DNA from: Bin55 sp963667455
GTDB taxonomy: Bacteria; Pseudomonadota; Gammaproteobacteria; Pseudomonadales; Azotimanducaceae
Direction: 5' to 3'
Assembly (NCBI GenBank): GCA_963667455.2
Contig: CAXXFR010000013.1
Location: 124,001 to 188,000 of the forward strand
Length of the DNA stretch: 64,000 bases
Under the pieces are notes generated by a model, which worked only from the letters and a program-made list of their open reading frames with translations, made no database searches and was not told where the DNA came from. Below, one piece after another: positions 17,501-24,517 of the stretch. Position 1 is the stretch's first letter; every line of letters begins with the position of its first letter. A program made the translations under genes and the position numbers.

Positions 17501-18814
17501 GGGTGTTTGCTCAGCCGTGACACTCACCGGTAGTCGATCCCACTCAATCGCCGGATTCGGCGTCTCAAAATTGAGATGTTTGGGAATCGTTCCAAACTTC
17601 ATCGCCAAGGCTGTCTTGATCACCCCTGCAACACCGGCAGCAGGCTCGAGATGGCCCATATTGGTCTTGACTGACCCGATTAGCAGAGGTTGTTCCTGAC
17701 TTCTTCCGCTACCGTAGATCTCAGCAGCGGCATTGATCTCGATCGGATCACCGACAGGTGTTCCCGTTCCGTGCGCTTCGAGATAATCGATGTCGGTTGG
17801 TTTTAGTTCCGCCTGTTGTAAGGCGGACAAAATGACGGCCTTTTGAGCACTACCGCGCGGTACGGTCAAGCCTTCGCTGGTGCCGTCTTGATTGATCGCG
17901 GTAGACGCAACCACCGCCCAGATGTGATCTCCATCGCGTTCGGCATCTTGGAGTCGTTTGAGGACAACAATCCCACACCCTTCTCCGCGAACGTAACCGT
18001 TTGCTCTTGCGTCGAATGTCTTGCAGCATCCATCCGGCGACAGCATGTTGGCATTTGCCCGGAGTTCGGTCAGCTTTCCCGACAGAACAAGCTGGACTCC
18101 GCCTGCGAGCGCAACATCAGTCTCACCGAGCTGCAGCGCAGCTACTGCCTGATGCATTGCGACCAATGAAGACGAACATGCCGTATCGACGGTCATCGCG
18201 GGTCCTTCGAAACCCAAAGCGAAGGAAACTCTGCCAATGGCCGTGTTGAGCGAAGTTCCAGTGATCGTGTACAAGCTGGAGGCTGGTTGCGAGGTGTCGG
18301 CTCCGCCGAGAATTAGGTACCGATAGTCGTTGTTACTCATGCCGGCGTAGACTGAAGCCGATGAACCGCGCAACTGTTCGGGATCGATGTTGGCGTTTTC
18401 CAGTGCGCGCCAGCTGGTTTCCAACATCATTCGTTGCTGAGGGTCGAGAAATTCCGCCTCGGGGGGCGATATTCGAAAGAATTCCGCGTCGAATTGGTCG
18501 ATGTCGGTCAAGAACGCGCCAAATCTACAAGCACTGGGAATCGAAAGGGTGTCTTCGTAGAGTTCGCCGACTCGACCTTCTCGTTGACCCGCGGGACATT
18601 CAGAGGCGCAATTCGCACCCTTGAGGAGCTGTTGCCAGAACGTTTCTAGATCGGGTGCGCCCGGAAAGCGGCAGGCCATTCCGACAATGGCTATTCGGTC
18701 CTCGGACTCGTTGGGATTGGTTGCGCTCTCGGTGTCAGCTGAGGAGCTTGCGCTTGCAGCTTCAGTGTCGTTTGTTGAAGCCGAATCCTCGACCTTCTTC
18801 GTCAGTTCAGCCAT
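8528..18814 (-). CDS. Type I polyketide synthase: KS-AT-DH-cMT-ER-KR-ACP-KS-inactive AT
   Basis: A 3428-residue protein. Residues 1-40 are a Ser/Glu-rich tail. Module 1: KS about 40-470 (DTACSSS with Cys213, EAHGTGT, TNMGHLE); AT about 600-920 (GHSLGE, Ser696); DH about 985-1270 (HxxxGxxxxP with His1008, Asp1178 in LDACFQ); cMT about 1370-1690 (EVGAGTG near 1507); ER about 1880-2210 (SAAGGVG near 2045); KR about 2230-2420 (TGGFGGIG near 2239) with His2377 where Tyr is usual (GQANHAAAN); ACP about 2500-2580 (GMDSL, Ser2539). Then KS2 about 2610-3040 (DMACASS with Cys2769, EAHAIG, KGNIGHLE: triad kept, motifs drifted) and an AT-like region about 3130-3410 in which GHSxGE reads GRNIGS, Asn3253 replacing Ser. 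The protein ends right after the post-AT linker. The first module should make reduced, C-methylated acyl chains, possibly iteratively. Confidence 0.95.
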   Translation of the reverse strand: MAELTKKVEDSASTNDTEAASASSSADTESATNPNESEDRIAIVGMACRFPGAPDLETFWQQLLKGANCASECPAGQREGRVGELYEDTLSIPSACRFGAFLTDIDQFDAEFFRISPPEAEFLDPQQRMMLETSWRALENANIDPEQLRGSSASVYAGMSNNDYRYLILGGADTSQPASSLYTITGTSLNTAIGRVSFALGFEGPAMTVDTACSSSLVAMHQAVAALQLGETDVALAGGVQLVLSGKLTELRANANMLSPDGCCKTFDARANGYVRGEGCGIVVLKRLQDAERDGDHIWAVVASTAINQDGTSEGLTVPRGSAQKAVILSALQQAELKPTDIDYLEAHGTGTPVGDPIEINAAAEIYGSGRSQEQPLLIGSVKTNMGHLEPAAGVAGVIKTALAMKFGTIPKHLNFETPNPAIEWDRLPVSVTAEQTPWPDKAVAKRHAGINSFGFSGTNAHVILQGHGATVSAEDLANGIQNIAGSTQYVGVRPQGVGERIRLDPSTTVRRKRLMPVSAKSPEALCELGDSYASWERVDPTSAQNEDRDERALDFAWTASVGRSHFNYRKALIFEGSDSLSEQLQSLSALDSTPPSSQPSRVAFAYTGQGSQWAGMGGALYESEPVFRDVIDRCEAVIQSERKTSLIDRIFGTGGDATDLEDPQWVQPCIYAVECALTDLWRSIGVEPYVVLGHSLGEIAASRTAAVWSLEDGCRFASARGRLMSQLPGPGAMAAVFLEEDELRQRVDEYNDQLNGVGISLAALNGAHQALSGYEHELEPLVQKFEEEQVRVRRLKKSPAYHSALVEPILDDLAAEIAKLNVQTAALPLVSNLSGKLVEDGTLLDGEYWKRHARNSVAYRSGVAAIAELGVDAVLEIGPNSVLGPMTEMCWPETSDVVPTVLASLRMPREDRPEIPTDGGFIESVGAAYEAGFDIDFRGLFVGEHRRKIEIPGYPFQRRRHWVQTRKRRSSSGTDHPLLGAKLETPFGDTLFQTEFSVPDPDWLTEHRVFGQVLVPGAVFGSMACAGIDSPSNSIVSDLQLHNPMMLKDSDEDEKEESRRVQTVLKEPDDENQQSFEVYSKGSEENQWTLHATGQLARNESESNASELPDLTEIVAQLDAQDIAEYYRKKATTQIQLGLPFRNIRSLWSGSGQAVAEISLRDEDIMQGVDLQPLMLDACFQVLSAARESSGVGEGATYIPFGWERLTVFAAFPPTVRCHAQLRDPIGAATQPTNDGVPEALSGDLSIFDRSGRPIAQLEGFTVKRATRSSLLSSIEEPSDLIYEIAWRDVQHPAIARKRHPLPALSKLDSSIDPFFDYLSAQGVTPEQRYSLLQDLERLAQSWVVSALDAGGLDRNRGAEIHTDELIAELGILPTHQKLIRRILRMLSEAGVLSQESETEFKVLIDKGEPLPEQLALPEALLSELQAKHPHGMYEMTLLSRFGSNLIKLLTGNEDPLALLFQEDDSGAADFYKTAAVSVAGNQLLGDVIAELIADLPNDRLLRVIEVGAGTGATTEVVFDQLASTQLEYTYTDISAGFFGEAERNFAARGIDIEYRALDIENDPNEQGFDDAYYDIVIAANVLHATRNLFETLSHCRQLLVPGGMLIALESLRGRAWQDLTFGFLDGWWRYNDAYRKNHALASPEMWTAALADAGFVDSRVFGRETLSDESGPLGSGTVVARAPDTLLLNPGTWVVEPDSGTVSDRLIQELKSLNQSVVVTSDGADSSVKGHEAVEYVSHGELPDILSSLSQEAPLRGVLHLRALDGHAVDATTAEIAADVKDATGSALRLTQALMEAGVSPANGTWFITRGAQVLEREQTGQIAGSALWGFGKVVDLEASFLTPRMVDLDPINDSFDSLFAEVLDPDDEDHIAYRGAARNVARLVAAKEDSSRLTLPSNPDWIISSGEDGSLQNVRMLAQEREPLAGRQLRVRVEAAGLNFSDVLVALGAQVPNASLGLEFAGYVTELGPDVGEFTVGERVVGMGFGTFGPEITTHAGLVASAPDGMTFHELATLPIVFSTAAISFDLAELTDSDLVLIHSAAGGVGLAAIQLVQAAGGQVVATTSGPKQAFLRSLGLEHVLDSRSLGFREGVASVTEGNGATVVLNSLTSEGFIDASLGSLAPNGRFIEIGRLNILTPQEMEQIRPDVDYHIVSLDELKREQPEETGRTFRNLIDRFKTGELRALHHSKWPITEIVEALQYMGSARHIGKLVLTFPPLTHGSLRSDRTYLITGGFGGIGCSVADWLAERGARYIVLNGRRAPDEDAIESIEELRVRGIEVVERIADVTHVESIDSMLDEVEQDMPPLGGVIHSVGVLSDGALPNQTWERYEQVLWPKILGAWRLHERTKHLDLDLFVLFSSATGVLGNAGQANHAAANSFLDQLAAHRRSLGLAGQSIAWGAWSEIGEAAEQRQRIATQLETTGTGWISPEVGIRTLDHIVSQDLRNPAAMSVDWDVLDKSLSRRPMFLNEMFQADDEEDTESELANLDVAVLRTQDTESRTESLIAYIQHQVQSILRLPSPPSPTVGFFDLGMDSLMAVELRNRLIRVFEGELSIPRTVVFDYPDVQALSAYFSNELQDGAAPETNSAEFATEPGTESGTEIAVIGMACRFPKANDYATYWRNLQNGVSGIRSSRDDSDRWSGIVGDVSANEPYARTGGFVDDIDGFDAGFFRIRTIEARGMDPRQRMLLETCWEAIENAGIDPTELRGARVGLYIGLGGSEYRDVVNANGRDDSFLGTSSGMTTGRIAYVLGLTGPAISFDMACASSLAAIHEGAKALQCGEVDLALAGGANALLSPSIMRFHRELGLLSTDGQCLPFDENAAGYMRGEGCGILVLKRPSEAQRDGDPIWASVLGSAVNQNGASAGLTVPNGNAQEQVMRDALGKSGRDPDDVAFVEAHAIGLTMSDPIEIEATASVYTKQREREDPLLLGSVKGNIGHLEWAAGVAGVIKLVLSMAHGRIPGQAHFQQLNQQVDWQELQVDVNRTTVEWPGGEEPPIGAVSAFGMSGTNAHLIVQGAELPETTIESDGVGVRFGRATPVHFDPLQFDSELDFADIECTSDVHKMRLLPLSGRTPKAVMKMANNYLEWFDGLSVDGFEETQLAAILADVAWTASVGRTGFDFRHGVLFSDFESMFKNLRNVAAGTHQVANVNLAADSNTAFVFSGADSDWLLVGRSLYESESLVKVVVDYCNDLLLDQTDISLIDAMQDPASEDQKLTISITTFVIELAVSAFWHSLGLRPSAVLGRNIGSLAACCVAGSISLEQGLELAVAMGRGEDISDLISDASGINVPKTVLVDSESHAPVMSAVEVGKLLETAQQSTSAIAERDLSAVRESGGQRVLAIAPHVGAIGDSSELSDSEHIESDKVILTCAGEDASLALAAKQAYESGLPLKLRGMFAGESRRRVSLPTYPFDRKRFWFDS

Positions 18815-18861
18815 GACGCGGGATTTGCAATGACAACGTTCGGTTCCCTAGATTCTATAAA

Positions 18862-18882
18862 CAGAATTGGGTATGAATTCTG
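18862..18882. promoter_or_regulatory. Inverted repeat in the PKS / SulP divergent promoter region
   Basis: CAGAATT (18862-18868) and AATTCTG (18876-18882) are exact inverted arms around a 7-base spacer, 48 bases upstream of the PKS ATG. On the minus strand TATAGA lies just downstream (18859-18854), so the repeat covers the region from about -20 to -40 of a possible PKS promoter. It looks like a small dimeric repressor site, but no regulator gene is nearby. Confidence 0.35.
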
Positions 18883-19022
18883 GAGAGGTCACCTATCTAC
18901 ATTTGATCGATTACAGGCTTAGATGGAAAAACTCGGCAGCGAAGTCTTCCGGATTTGGCAAGGTTGGATAATGGTTGACGAATCCCTGATAGGGACGTGA
19001 CGACCTGTGGAATGCACGGCAA

Positions 19023-21218
19023 ATGAGTGAGAGTCGACTGATTGCCGAAAAACTGAAGCAACTCGACTTTGCGTCGGGACTGTCCGTCGGACTGGTTCGA
19101 GGGCTAGCGCTCGCAATTTCACTGTTTGCTCTGGCGAGCATCATCTTCGTTGGTGAGTTGGAAGCCTTCGTGTTGAGCGGCACAGGGATGTTCTTCTTTG
19201 GGACTGCCGTTCTCACTCTGGTTGTGGCGTTGTTCGGAAAGTTCCCTGCGCCAGTCGCGACCACTCCGATTCCGGTTGCATTGGTCATGATCGCTATCGC
19301 GCAATCCATGGACCTGCAAGGCCAGGATCTCTATTTGGCATTCGCAGTCTCGATCATTGCGTGTGCGCTCTTGACTGGAGTGATCTTCCTCCTAATCGGC
19401 TATTTGCGTTTCGCGAATTTTCTCCGTTTCGTGCCGTACACCGTATCTGCAGGTGCACTCGCCGGTTCGGGGATTCTCATTCTGCTGATGGCGCTGCGAC
19501 TTGCGGGGCTCACCTGGAATCCTGATTCGTGGTCCGCTCTGATGGAGCCTGTGGTCTTTTGGAAGTGGCTCCTCAGCATCGGCATGGGCATTGTGTTGGT
19601 TGTCGCGGTCATGGTGCTGAAGAAGTTCTGGATTCTGCCATTGCTGTTCGCCTCCTTCTGTGTTCTCTTTCATGTCGCGTTGGTAGCGATGGGAATGTCG
19701 ATCGATGAAGCGACGGAAGCGGGACTCTTTATGAATGTGGAATTCTCCGCTGCGACTTGGCCCGCATTTGGGATCGATGAACTCGCAAGTGTTCGCTGGG
19801 ATGTCGTAGCGGCCCAGATTCTCAATGGAACCGTGCTGTACTTGGTCCTGCTCGTATTGACAGTTGTCAGTTTCGCCCAGTTGGAAATTGGGGCTGGCAT
19901 GGAATTCGATTGGAACAAGGAATTCAAACTCCAGGGTGTAGCGAACTTGCTGTCGGGTGTAGGGAGCGGTGTGCCCGGTGCAACTGTGGCTTCCTCAACC
20001 TTGCCGCACATCGCATTGCGAGCGAATACACCGGTTACAAGTTTCGTCATCGCAATTGTCTTGCTGCTTCTGGTGTTTTTCGGGACTTCGGTCCTACGAC
20101 TCGTGCCGGTGCCAGCGACGAGTGCATTTCTGATTTCGGTTGCCGTACCTCTGATCAACGACTGGCTGATCAAGAGTCGAAGACGTCTTCAGTTCATTGA
20201 GTACGGCATGCTCGTGCTCATTTGCGCAACCATAGTGTTCGTTGGATTCCTCTATGCCGTAGCCTTGGGTCTGGTTCTTAGTTTGGTCTTCTTCGCAGCG
20301 CGTCTCTCGCAAGTTTCGCTCATTGAGGAGGAGTATTCGCTAAACCAGAAACGGAGTCAGACGGTGCGGTCCATCCCTGACCAGACCATTGTCAAGGTCT
20401 ACGGGGCGAGAACTCACGTCTATCGGTTGCGAGGTTACGTATTCTTCGGTAGTGCTCATACGTTCGCAAATGAATTGAAACAACGCCTAAAAGGCGAACC
20501 CAAGCTCACCTGCGTGGTTATTGATTTCTCTCACGTCACAGGCTTTGATCTTTCGGCAGTGGACAGTCTGCGGGCTTATCTCCAGCAAGCCAACGCCGAC
20601 AACACGACGACGTTGCTCTGTTCTGCATCGGATCTTCTCCAACAAGAGGTTCAACGGGACCTCCCCCCATCTCTGTCCAAGCAAGTAGTTTGGATTGATT
20701 CCGAGGAGTCTGCTCTACACGAGGCCGAAGAGTTGCTTTTGGCTCGCTACGAGCGAGACTTGGAAAGGGATCCTTCGTTGCGCGATTCGGTAAGGTCGGC
20801 GACGTCGGGTGCATTGGCTGACTTCTTGGATCGTCAAATCGAGTTTGAGTTGTTGACGGAGCAACTAGCGGATCGATTTGAGACACTTGACTACGAGGAT
20901 CGAGAGCGATTGACAACCATTGGCGAGCAGCAACGTGGGATGCAGTTCTTGTTGTCGGGACGTGTGAACGTCCAAGTAGCCAATGGTTCGGTGATCTATC
21001 AACGCGATGCTGGGGCGATCATCGAGGGCCGTAGCGCTGTAGTGGAACGAAACGCGTTGGTCTCCGTCGTCGCCAATGGTCCCTGCAAGACGTTACTCGT
21101 AACTAAAGAAGGTTTGGCTCGGCTTGACGAAGAAGACCAAGAACTTGCAATGAAGCTCTACCGTTACGCGCTGTCTTTGAATTCCAGTATCGGTTCGCTG
21201 GTCACGGTATCCACGTGA
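19023..21218 (+). CDS. SulP/SLC26-type anion transporter with STAS and cyclic-nucleotide-binding-like domains
   Basis: The 731-residue product has about 12 membrane segments in residues 25-430, including the SulP-like stretch GVGSGVPGATVASSTLPHIALRAN cut by polar residues. A STAS domain follows at about 450-560 (VYGARTHVYRLRGYVFFGSAHTF, VVIDFSHVTGFDLSAVDSL), then a C-terminal region at about 600-725 resembling the cNMP-binding fold (QQRGMQFLLSGRVNVQ, AGAIIEGRSAVVERN). SulP proteins move sulfate, bicarbonate or other anions through the inner membrane. The substrate cannot be read from sequence. It diverges from the PKS and its stop touches rsmD end-to-end. Whether it belongs to the PKS locus is unclear. 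Confidence 0.88.
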   Translation: MSESRLIAEKLKQLDFASGLSVGLVRGLALAISLFALASIIFVGELEAFVLSGTGMFFFGTAVLTLVVALFGKFPAPVATTPIPVALVMIAIAQSMDLQGQDLYLAFAVSIIACALLTGVIFLLIGYLRFANFLRFVPYTVSAGALAGSGILILLMALRLAGLTWNPDSWSALMEPVVFWKWLLSIGMGIVLVVAVMVLKKFWILPLLFASFCVLFHVALVAMGMSIDEATEAGLFMNVEFSAATWPAFGIDELASVRWDVVAAQILNGTVLYLVLLVLTVVSFAQLEIGAGMEFDWNKEFKLQGVANLLSGVGSGVPGATVASSTLPHIALRANTPVTSFVIAIVLLLLVFFGTSVLRLVPVPATSAFLISVAVPLINDWLIKSRRRLQFIEYGMLVLICATIVFVGFLYAVALGLVLSLVFFAARLSQVSLIEEEYSLNQKRSQTVRSIPDQTIVKVYGARTHVYRLRGYVFFGSAHTFANELKQRLKGEPKLTCVVIDFSHVTGFDLSAVDSLRAYLQQANADNTTTLLCSASDLLQQEVQRDLPPSLSKQVVWIDSEESALHEAEELLLARYERDLERDPSLRDSVRSATSGALADFLDRQIEFELLTEQLADRFETLDYEDRERLTTIGEQQRGMQFLLSGRVNVQVANGSVIYQRDAGAIIEGRSAVVERNALVSVVANGPCKTLLVTKEGLARLDEEDQELAMKLYRYALSLNSSIGSLVTVST

Positions 21219-21800
21219 TCACTCTGGAGAAGAATCGTGAGTTTCGCCTGAGCTCAAGGGCTTCAACAGCTTGAATTCGACCTCTCCGGAAATTGACGAC
21301 TTCCATGTCGAGTAGTTGACGAACTGTGATGGATTGCGTCGGTTGCATTCGAGGTAGACAAGACCATCTGGTTCGAGATGGTTCACAAGTTCGGTTAGTA
21401 CGGTTCCGGCCACGTCGGGAAGATGGAAGGGCGGGTCCACAAATGCAATGTCCCACTTCTCCGTGTTCGCTCTCAGCCACTTTGTGCAATTGATGCACAC
21501 GACTCGGGCCCTTTCTGCAGTCAGATCGAACTTCTCGCATGCATCTCGCAACGTCGTTGCCACACGTGTATTGCGTTCCAGGAATGTGACGTGTGATGCA
21601 CCGCGTGACAGAGCTTCGAAGCCGAGAGATCCCGTACCAGCAAACAGATCGATTGCCTTTGCACCGATGACCCGATGACCTATCCAGTTGAAGAGAGTCT
21701 CTCGAACGGGGTCGGGAGAAGGTCGCAAGTTGCGGGCTTTGGGAACCCGCAAACGAAAGCCCTTCCACTGACCTGCAATGATTCGGACTGTGTGTCTCAT
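21219..21800 (-). CDS. rsmD: 16S rRNA (guanine-966 N2)-methyltransferase
   Basis: The 193-residue product begins VRIIAGQWKGFRLRVP and has RPSPDPVRETLFNWIG, the SAM site DLFAGTGSLGFEALSRGA and the catalytic DPPF. It methylates G966 of 16S rRNA in the small subunit. It is divergent from ftsY, the usual gammaproteobacterial arrangement, and ends directly against the SulP gene. In many genomes rsmD lies close to coaD; here the PKS locus lies between them. Confidence 0.95.
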   Translation of the reverse strand: MRHTVRIIAGQWKGFRLRVPKARNLRPSPDPVRETLFNWIGHRVIGAKAIDLFAGTGSLGFEALSRGASHVTFLERNTRVATTLRDACEKFDLTAERARVVCINCTKWLRANTEKWDIAFVDPPFHLPDVAGTVLTELVNHLEPDGLVYLECNRRNPSQFVNYSTWKSSISGEVEFKLLKPLSSGETHDSSPE

Positions 21801-21904
21801 AGCTATGCGAAAGTCCTGTGGACAGGGACGAAAGTGAAAATGAAAGGCCGCGGATTCTTGGATGCTACATTATCGAGTCTACCCAGCAGCATGAAAACGA
21901 CTCG

Positions 21905-22843
21905 ATGCCCGATGTGAAGTCCAGTTCTGTGCAAGGATGGACGCGGTTCCATCAAGCACTCGCCAAGACGCGTGGTCGAATTGCGGCGACCTTGGGTGGG
22001 TTGCTCAACGGAACCGGATCGATAGATCAACAGACTCTGGACGAACTCGAAACCAGTCTGCTACTGGCTGACGTCGGAACCGAGGCGACACAGGGAATTC
22101 TCGATAGTCTTCGGAAGAAGCTAAATCGTCGACAGCTCGGGGATAGAGATGCACTCTTGAAGGCGATCGAGTCTGAATTGCTGTCTATTGCCGGTGGACT
22201 GGAGAAGGCTTTCACGGTAGCTCCCAAGCGTCCATTTGTCGTTCTGATTGTTGGCGTGAACGGTGTTGGAAAGACGACGACGATCGGCAAGCTTGCACAC
22301 CGATTCAAGACAATGGGTCACTCGGTGATGCTTGCGGCTGGAGACACGTTTCGAGCTGCGGCGATCGAGCAGTTGCAGGCATGGGGCGAAACCAATTCCG
22401 TGCCGGTCATAGCGCAACGGAAAGGATCCGACAGCGCTTCCGTCGTTCACGATGCCATTCAAGCCGCAAGAGCTCGATCGATCGACGTGCTGCTTGCGGA
22501 CACGGCGGGTAGGCTTCACTCCAAATCACATCTCATGGAAGAACTTGCCAAGGTGCGAAGAGTTGCCAACCGACTAGATGCAGATGCGCCGCATGAGTGC
22601 ATCCTGGTGCTAGATGCGACTGCCGGTCAAAACACTCTGATGCAAATCCGGGAGTTTGATAGGGCCGTCAGTCTCACCGGACTCATTCTGACCAAACTCG
22701 ATGGAACCGCAAAAGGTGGCGTGGTATTGGCAATTCCTTCAATAACATCGGTTCCGTTGTACTTCGTGGGAATGGGGGAAAGCCTCGATGCACTGCGGGA
22801 ATTCGACGCTCGAGCCTACGTTTCGGGATTGCTTGCACAGTGA
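21905..22843 (+). CDS. ftsY: Signal recognition particle receptor FtsY
   Basis: SRP receptor GTPase that brings nascent membrane proteins to the translocon. It has the helical N domain (DELETSLLLADVG) and the G domain with GVNGVGKTTTIGKLA (P-loop), AAGDTFRAAAIEQL, DTAGRLH, TKLDGTAKGG and the C-terminal YFVGMGESLDALREFD. ATG 21905 gives 312 residues with almost no acidic A domain; an in-frame GTG at 21818 would add 29 residues. The later start leaves about 100 bases for the divergent promoters with rsmD. Its stop overlaps the ftsE GTG. Confidence 0.95.
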   Translation: MPDVKSSSVQGWTRFHQALAKTRGRIAATLGGLLNGTGSIDQQTLDELETSLLLADVGTEATQGILDSLRKKLNRRQLGDRDALLKAIESELLSIAGGLEKAFTVAPKRPFVVLIVGVNGVGKTTTIGKLAHRFKTMGHSVMLAAGDTFRAAAIEQLQAWGETNSVPVIAQRKGSDSASVVHDAIQAARARSIDVLLADTAGRLHSKSHLMEELAKVRRVANRLDADAPHECILVLDATAGQNTLMQIREFDRAVSLTGLILTKLDGTAKGGVVLAIPSITSVPLYFVGMGESLDALREFDARAYVSGLLAQ

Positions 22844-23520
22844 GCAGCATCGTTCTTCAAGGCATTTCCAGAGAATTCTCGAATGGTTTTCAATTGCTCA
22901 ATAACCTTAGCGTTACATTCGAGGACGAGGTCATCAACTTTGTGGTCGGACGTTCTGGTGCGGGAAAGACCACTCTGTTGCAAATCATGGGTGGGTTCAC
23001 TCGCCCAACTTCGGGTAGCGTTACTTTTGCAGGCATTGACGTAACCTCCCTGAATCGCAAGGATCTCCTACGCTATCGTCGGTTGGTTGGCATGGTCACC
23101 CAGAACGCATCGCTGGTGCTCGGTCGAACCGTCTATGAGAACGTCGCGATGCCTTTGCGGATTTTGGGTTTGCGCGAGGCTGACATTCGGCATCGTGTCG
23201 ATGCAAGCCTTCGAGTGGTAGGAATGGCAGACACGAAGTACTTCACGCCGGTTCGTCTGTCGAGTGGCGAACGTCAGCGAGTAACCATCGCCCGAGCCAT
23301 TGTGCACCGACCCAAGATCCTGCTTGCCGACGAACCCACGGGTGATTTTGATCGAGAGCTTGCACTGGACGTACTGGGGCTTTTCGATCTCTTTGCAGAA
23401 CGAAACACAATTGTGGTGGTAGCTACGCACGATCTGAGCCTTATTAGGAGCACGGAGAGTATCTTTCAGCTCGAAAATGGAGCGATCAAACGTTTGGATT
23501 CCGCCGGCTCGAACCAGTAG
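22840..23520 (+). CDS. ftsE: Cell division ATP-binding protein FtsE
   Basis: ABC-type ATPase that, with FtsX, regulates peptidoglycan hydrolases at the division site. Visible are Walker A GRSGAGKTTLL, Q-loop TQN, signature LSSGERQR, Walker B ILLADEPTGD and the switch His in VVATHDLSL. Length 226 residues, as expected. GTG 22840 overlaps the ftsY TGA, so the two are translationally coupled. The signature reads LSSGE instead of the common LSGGE. Confidence 0.95.
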   Translation: MSSIVLQGISREFSNGFQLLNNLSVTFEDEVINFVVGRSGAGKTTLLQIMGGFTRPTSGSVTFAGIDVTSLNRKDLLRYRRLVGMVTQNASLVLGRTVYENVAMPLRILGLREADIRHRVDASLRVVGMADTKYFTPVRLSSGERQRVTIARAIVHRPKILLADEPTGDFDRELALDVLGLFDLFAERNTIVVVATHDLSLIRSTESIFQLENGAIKRLDSAGSNQ

Positions 23521-23586
23521 ATTGGAAATGTCGTGAACAGTGAGCTCCTAGCCAATCAGGAAGAGAACTCCCAGCGAGGAGGCGCA

Positions 23587-24501
23587 ATGTGGAGAGTCCG
23601 AATTCGGACTCTCAAAGACAGTCTCCAGCACATCTGCTCGCATCCCATTTCGACATTCTTTGTTTGGTTGCTGATTGGAATTGCACTGTCGCTGCCACCT
23701 GGACTCTGGCTGGTACAGCACAACCTTCACCTCGTATCGGAGAGTATGGGCGACGACACGGGCATTACGGTGTACTTCGTACTCGGTGTCGACTCGCAGT
23801 CCATCGACGCGACAGCTCGTTCCATCGAAGGTGAGAATCTGGTCTTAGAAGTGGAGGTCACTACTGCCGAGCAGGCATTGGAGTACTTTAAGGCCACATC
23901 CGGATTTGCAGATCAATTGTCGGCTCTGGAAATCAATCCATTGCCAGCGTCTTTGTCGCTTACGATCAAACAAGATGCGGATCGCGAGCAAATAAAGAGA
24001 CTGGCAAGCCGATTACAAGGGAGGGGTGTGGTTCACGATGTGGTGGTTGACACCCAGTGGATGGCCCAGGTTGGGAGAATTCAAAATGTAGCTTTGCGAC
24101 TTGTGTGGCTTTATGGTGTGCTGTTTGGTGTTGGTGTCACGTTCGTTTCTGTTGCTGCGGTCAGGTATGCGATAAGTACGAAGCTGGACGAGCTTCGGGT
24201 CATTGCCTTGTTAGGTGCATCCGACCGATATCTCAGGCGTCCCTTCGTTTACTGCGGCATGCTGTATGGACTAGGTGGTGGAATCGTGGCGTTTGGAATC
24301 ACCGTGCTTGCGCTACAGGTGATCCGGGTTCCCTTGCAGGATCTAACTAGTAGCTACGGAGGTCAGGTCGAAGTTGTGGCATTGAATTTTGCTATGGGTG
24401 GTGCTCTAGCAGCAATTGGAACCCTGCTCGGATTGGTTGGGGCATTGCACGTGACATTCGTTCAGACGCGAAGAGATCGTTATTTGGATCAAGTCGAATA
24501 G
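23587..24501 (+). CDS. ftsX: Cell division protein FtsX
   Basis: Membrane partner of FtsE. The protein has a first membrane helix at about 22-42 (STFFVWLLIGIALSLPPGLWL), a periplasmic loop of about 120 residues and three further helices (VALRLVWLYGVLFGVGVTFVSVAA and two more), the FtsX topology. I prefer ATG 23587 because AGGAGG lies 4 bases upstream; GTG 23533 would add 18 residues without a clear ribosome binding site. It follows ftsE as in other gammaproteobacteria, but rpoH, the usual next gene, is absent. Confidence 0.92.
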   Translation: MWRVRIRTLKDSLQHICSHPISTFFVWLLIGIALSLPPGLWLVQHNLHLVSESMGDDTGITVYFVLGVDSQSIDATARSIEGENLVLEVEVTTAEQALEYFKATSGFADQLSALEINPLPASLSLTIKQDADREQIKRLASRLQGRGVVHDVVVDTQWMAQVGRIQNVALRLVWLYGVLFGVGVTFVSVAAVRYAISTKLDELRVIALLGASDRYLRRPFVYCGMLYGLGGGIVAFGITVLALQVIRVPLQDLTSSYGGQVEVVALNFAMGGALAAIGTLLGLVGALHVTFVQTRRDRYLDQVE

Positions 24502-24517
24502 ACCAGGCTCGTCTATT
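24497..24517. terminator. Small hairpin at the ftsX / subtilase convergent ends
   Basis: AATAGAC (24497-24503) and GTCTATT (24511-24517) pair around a 7-base loop that spans both stop codons of the converging genes. The stem is short and AT-rich with no T-run, so termination is only a possibility. Confidence 0.3.
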
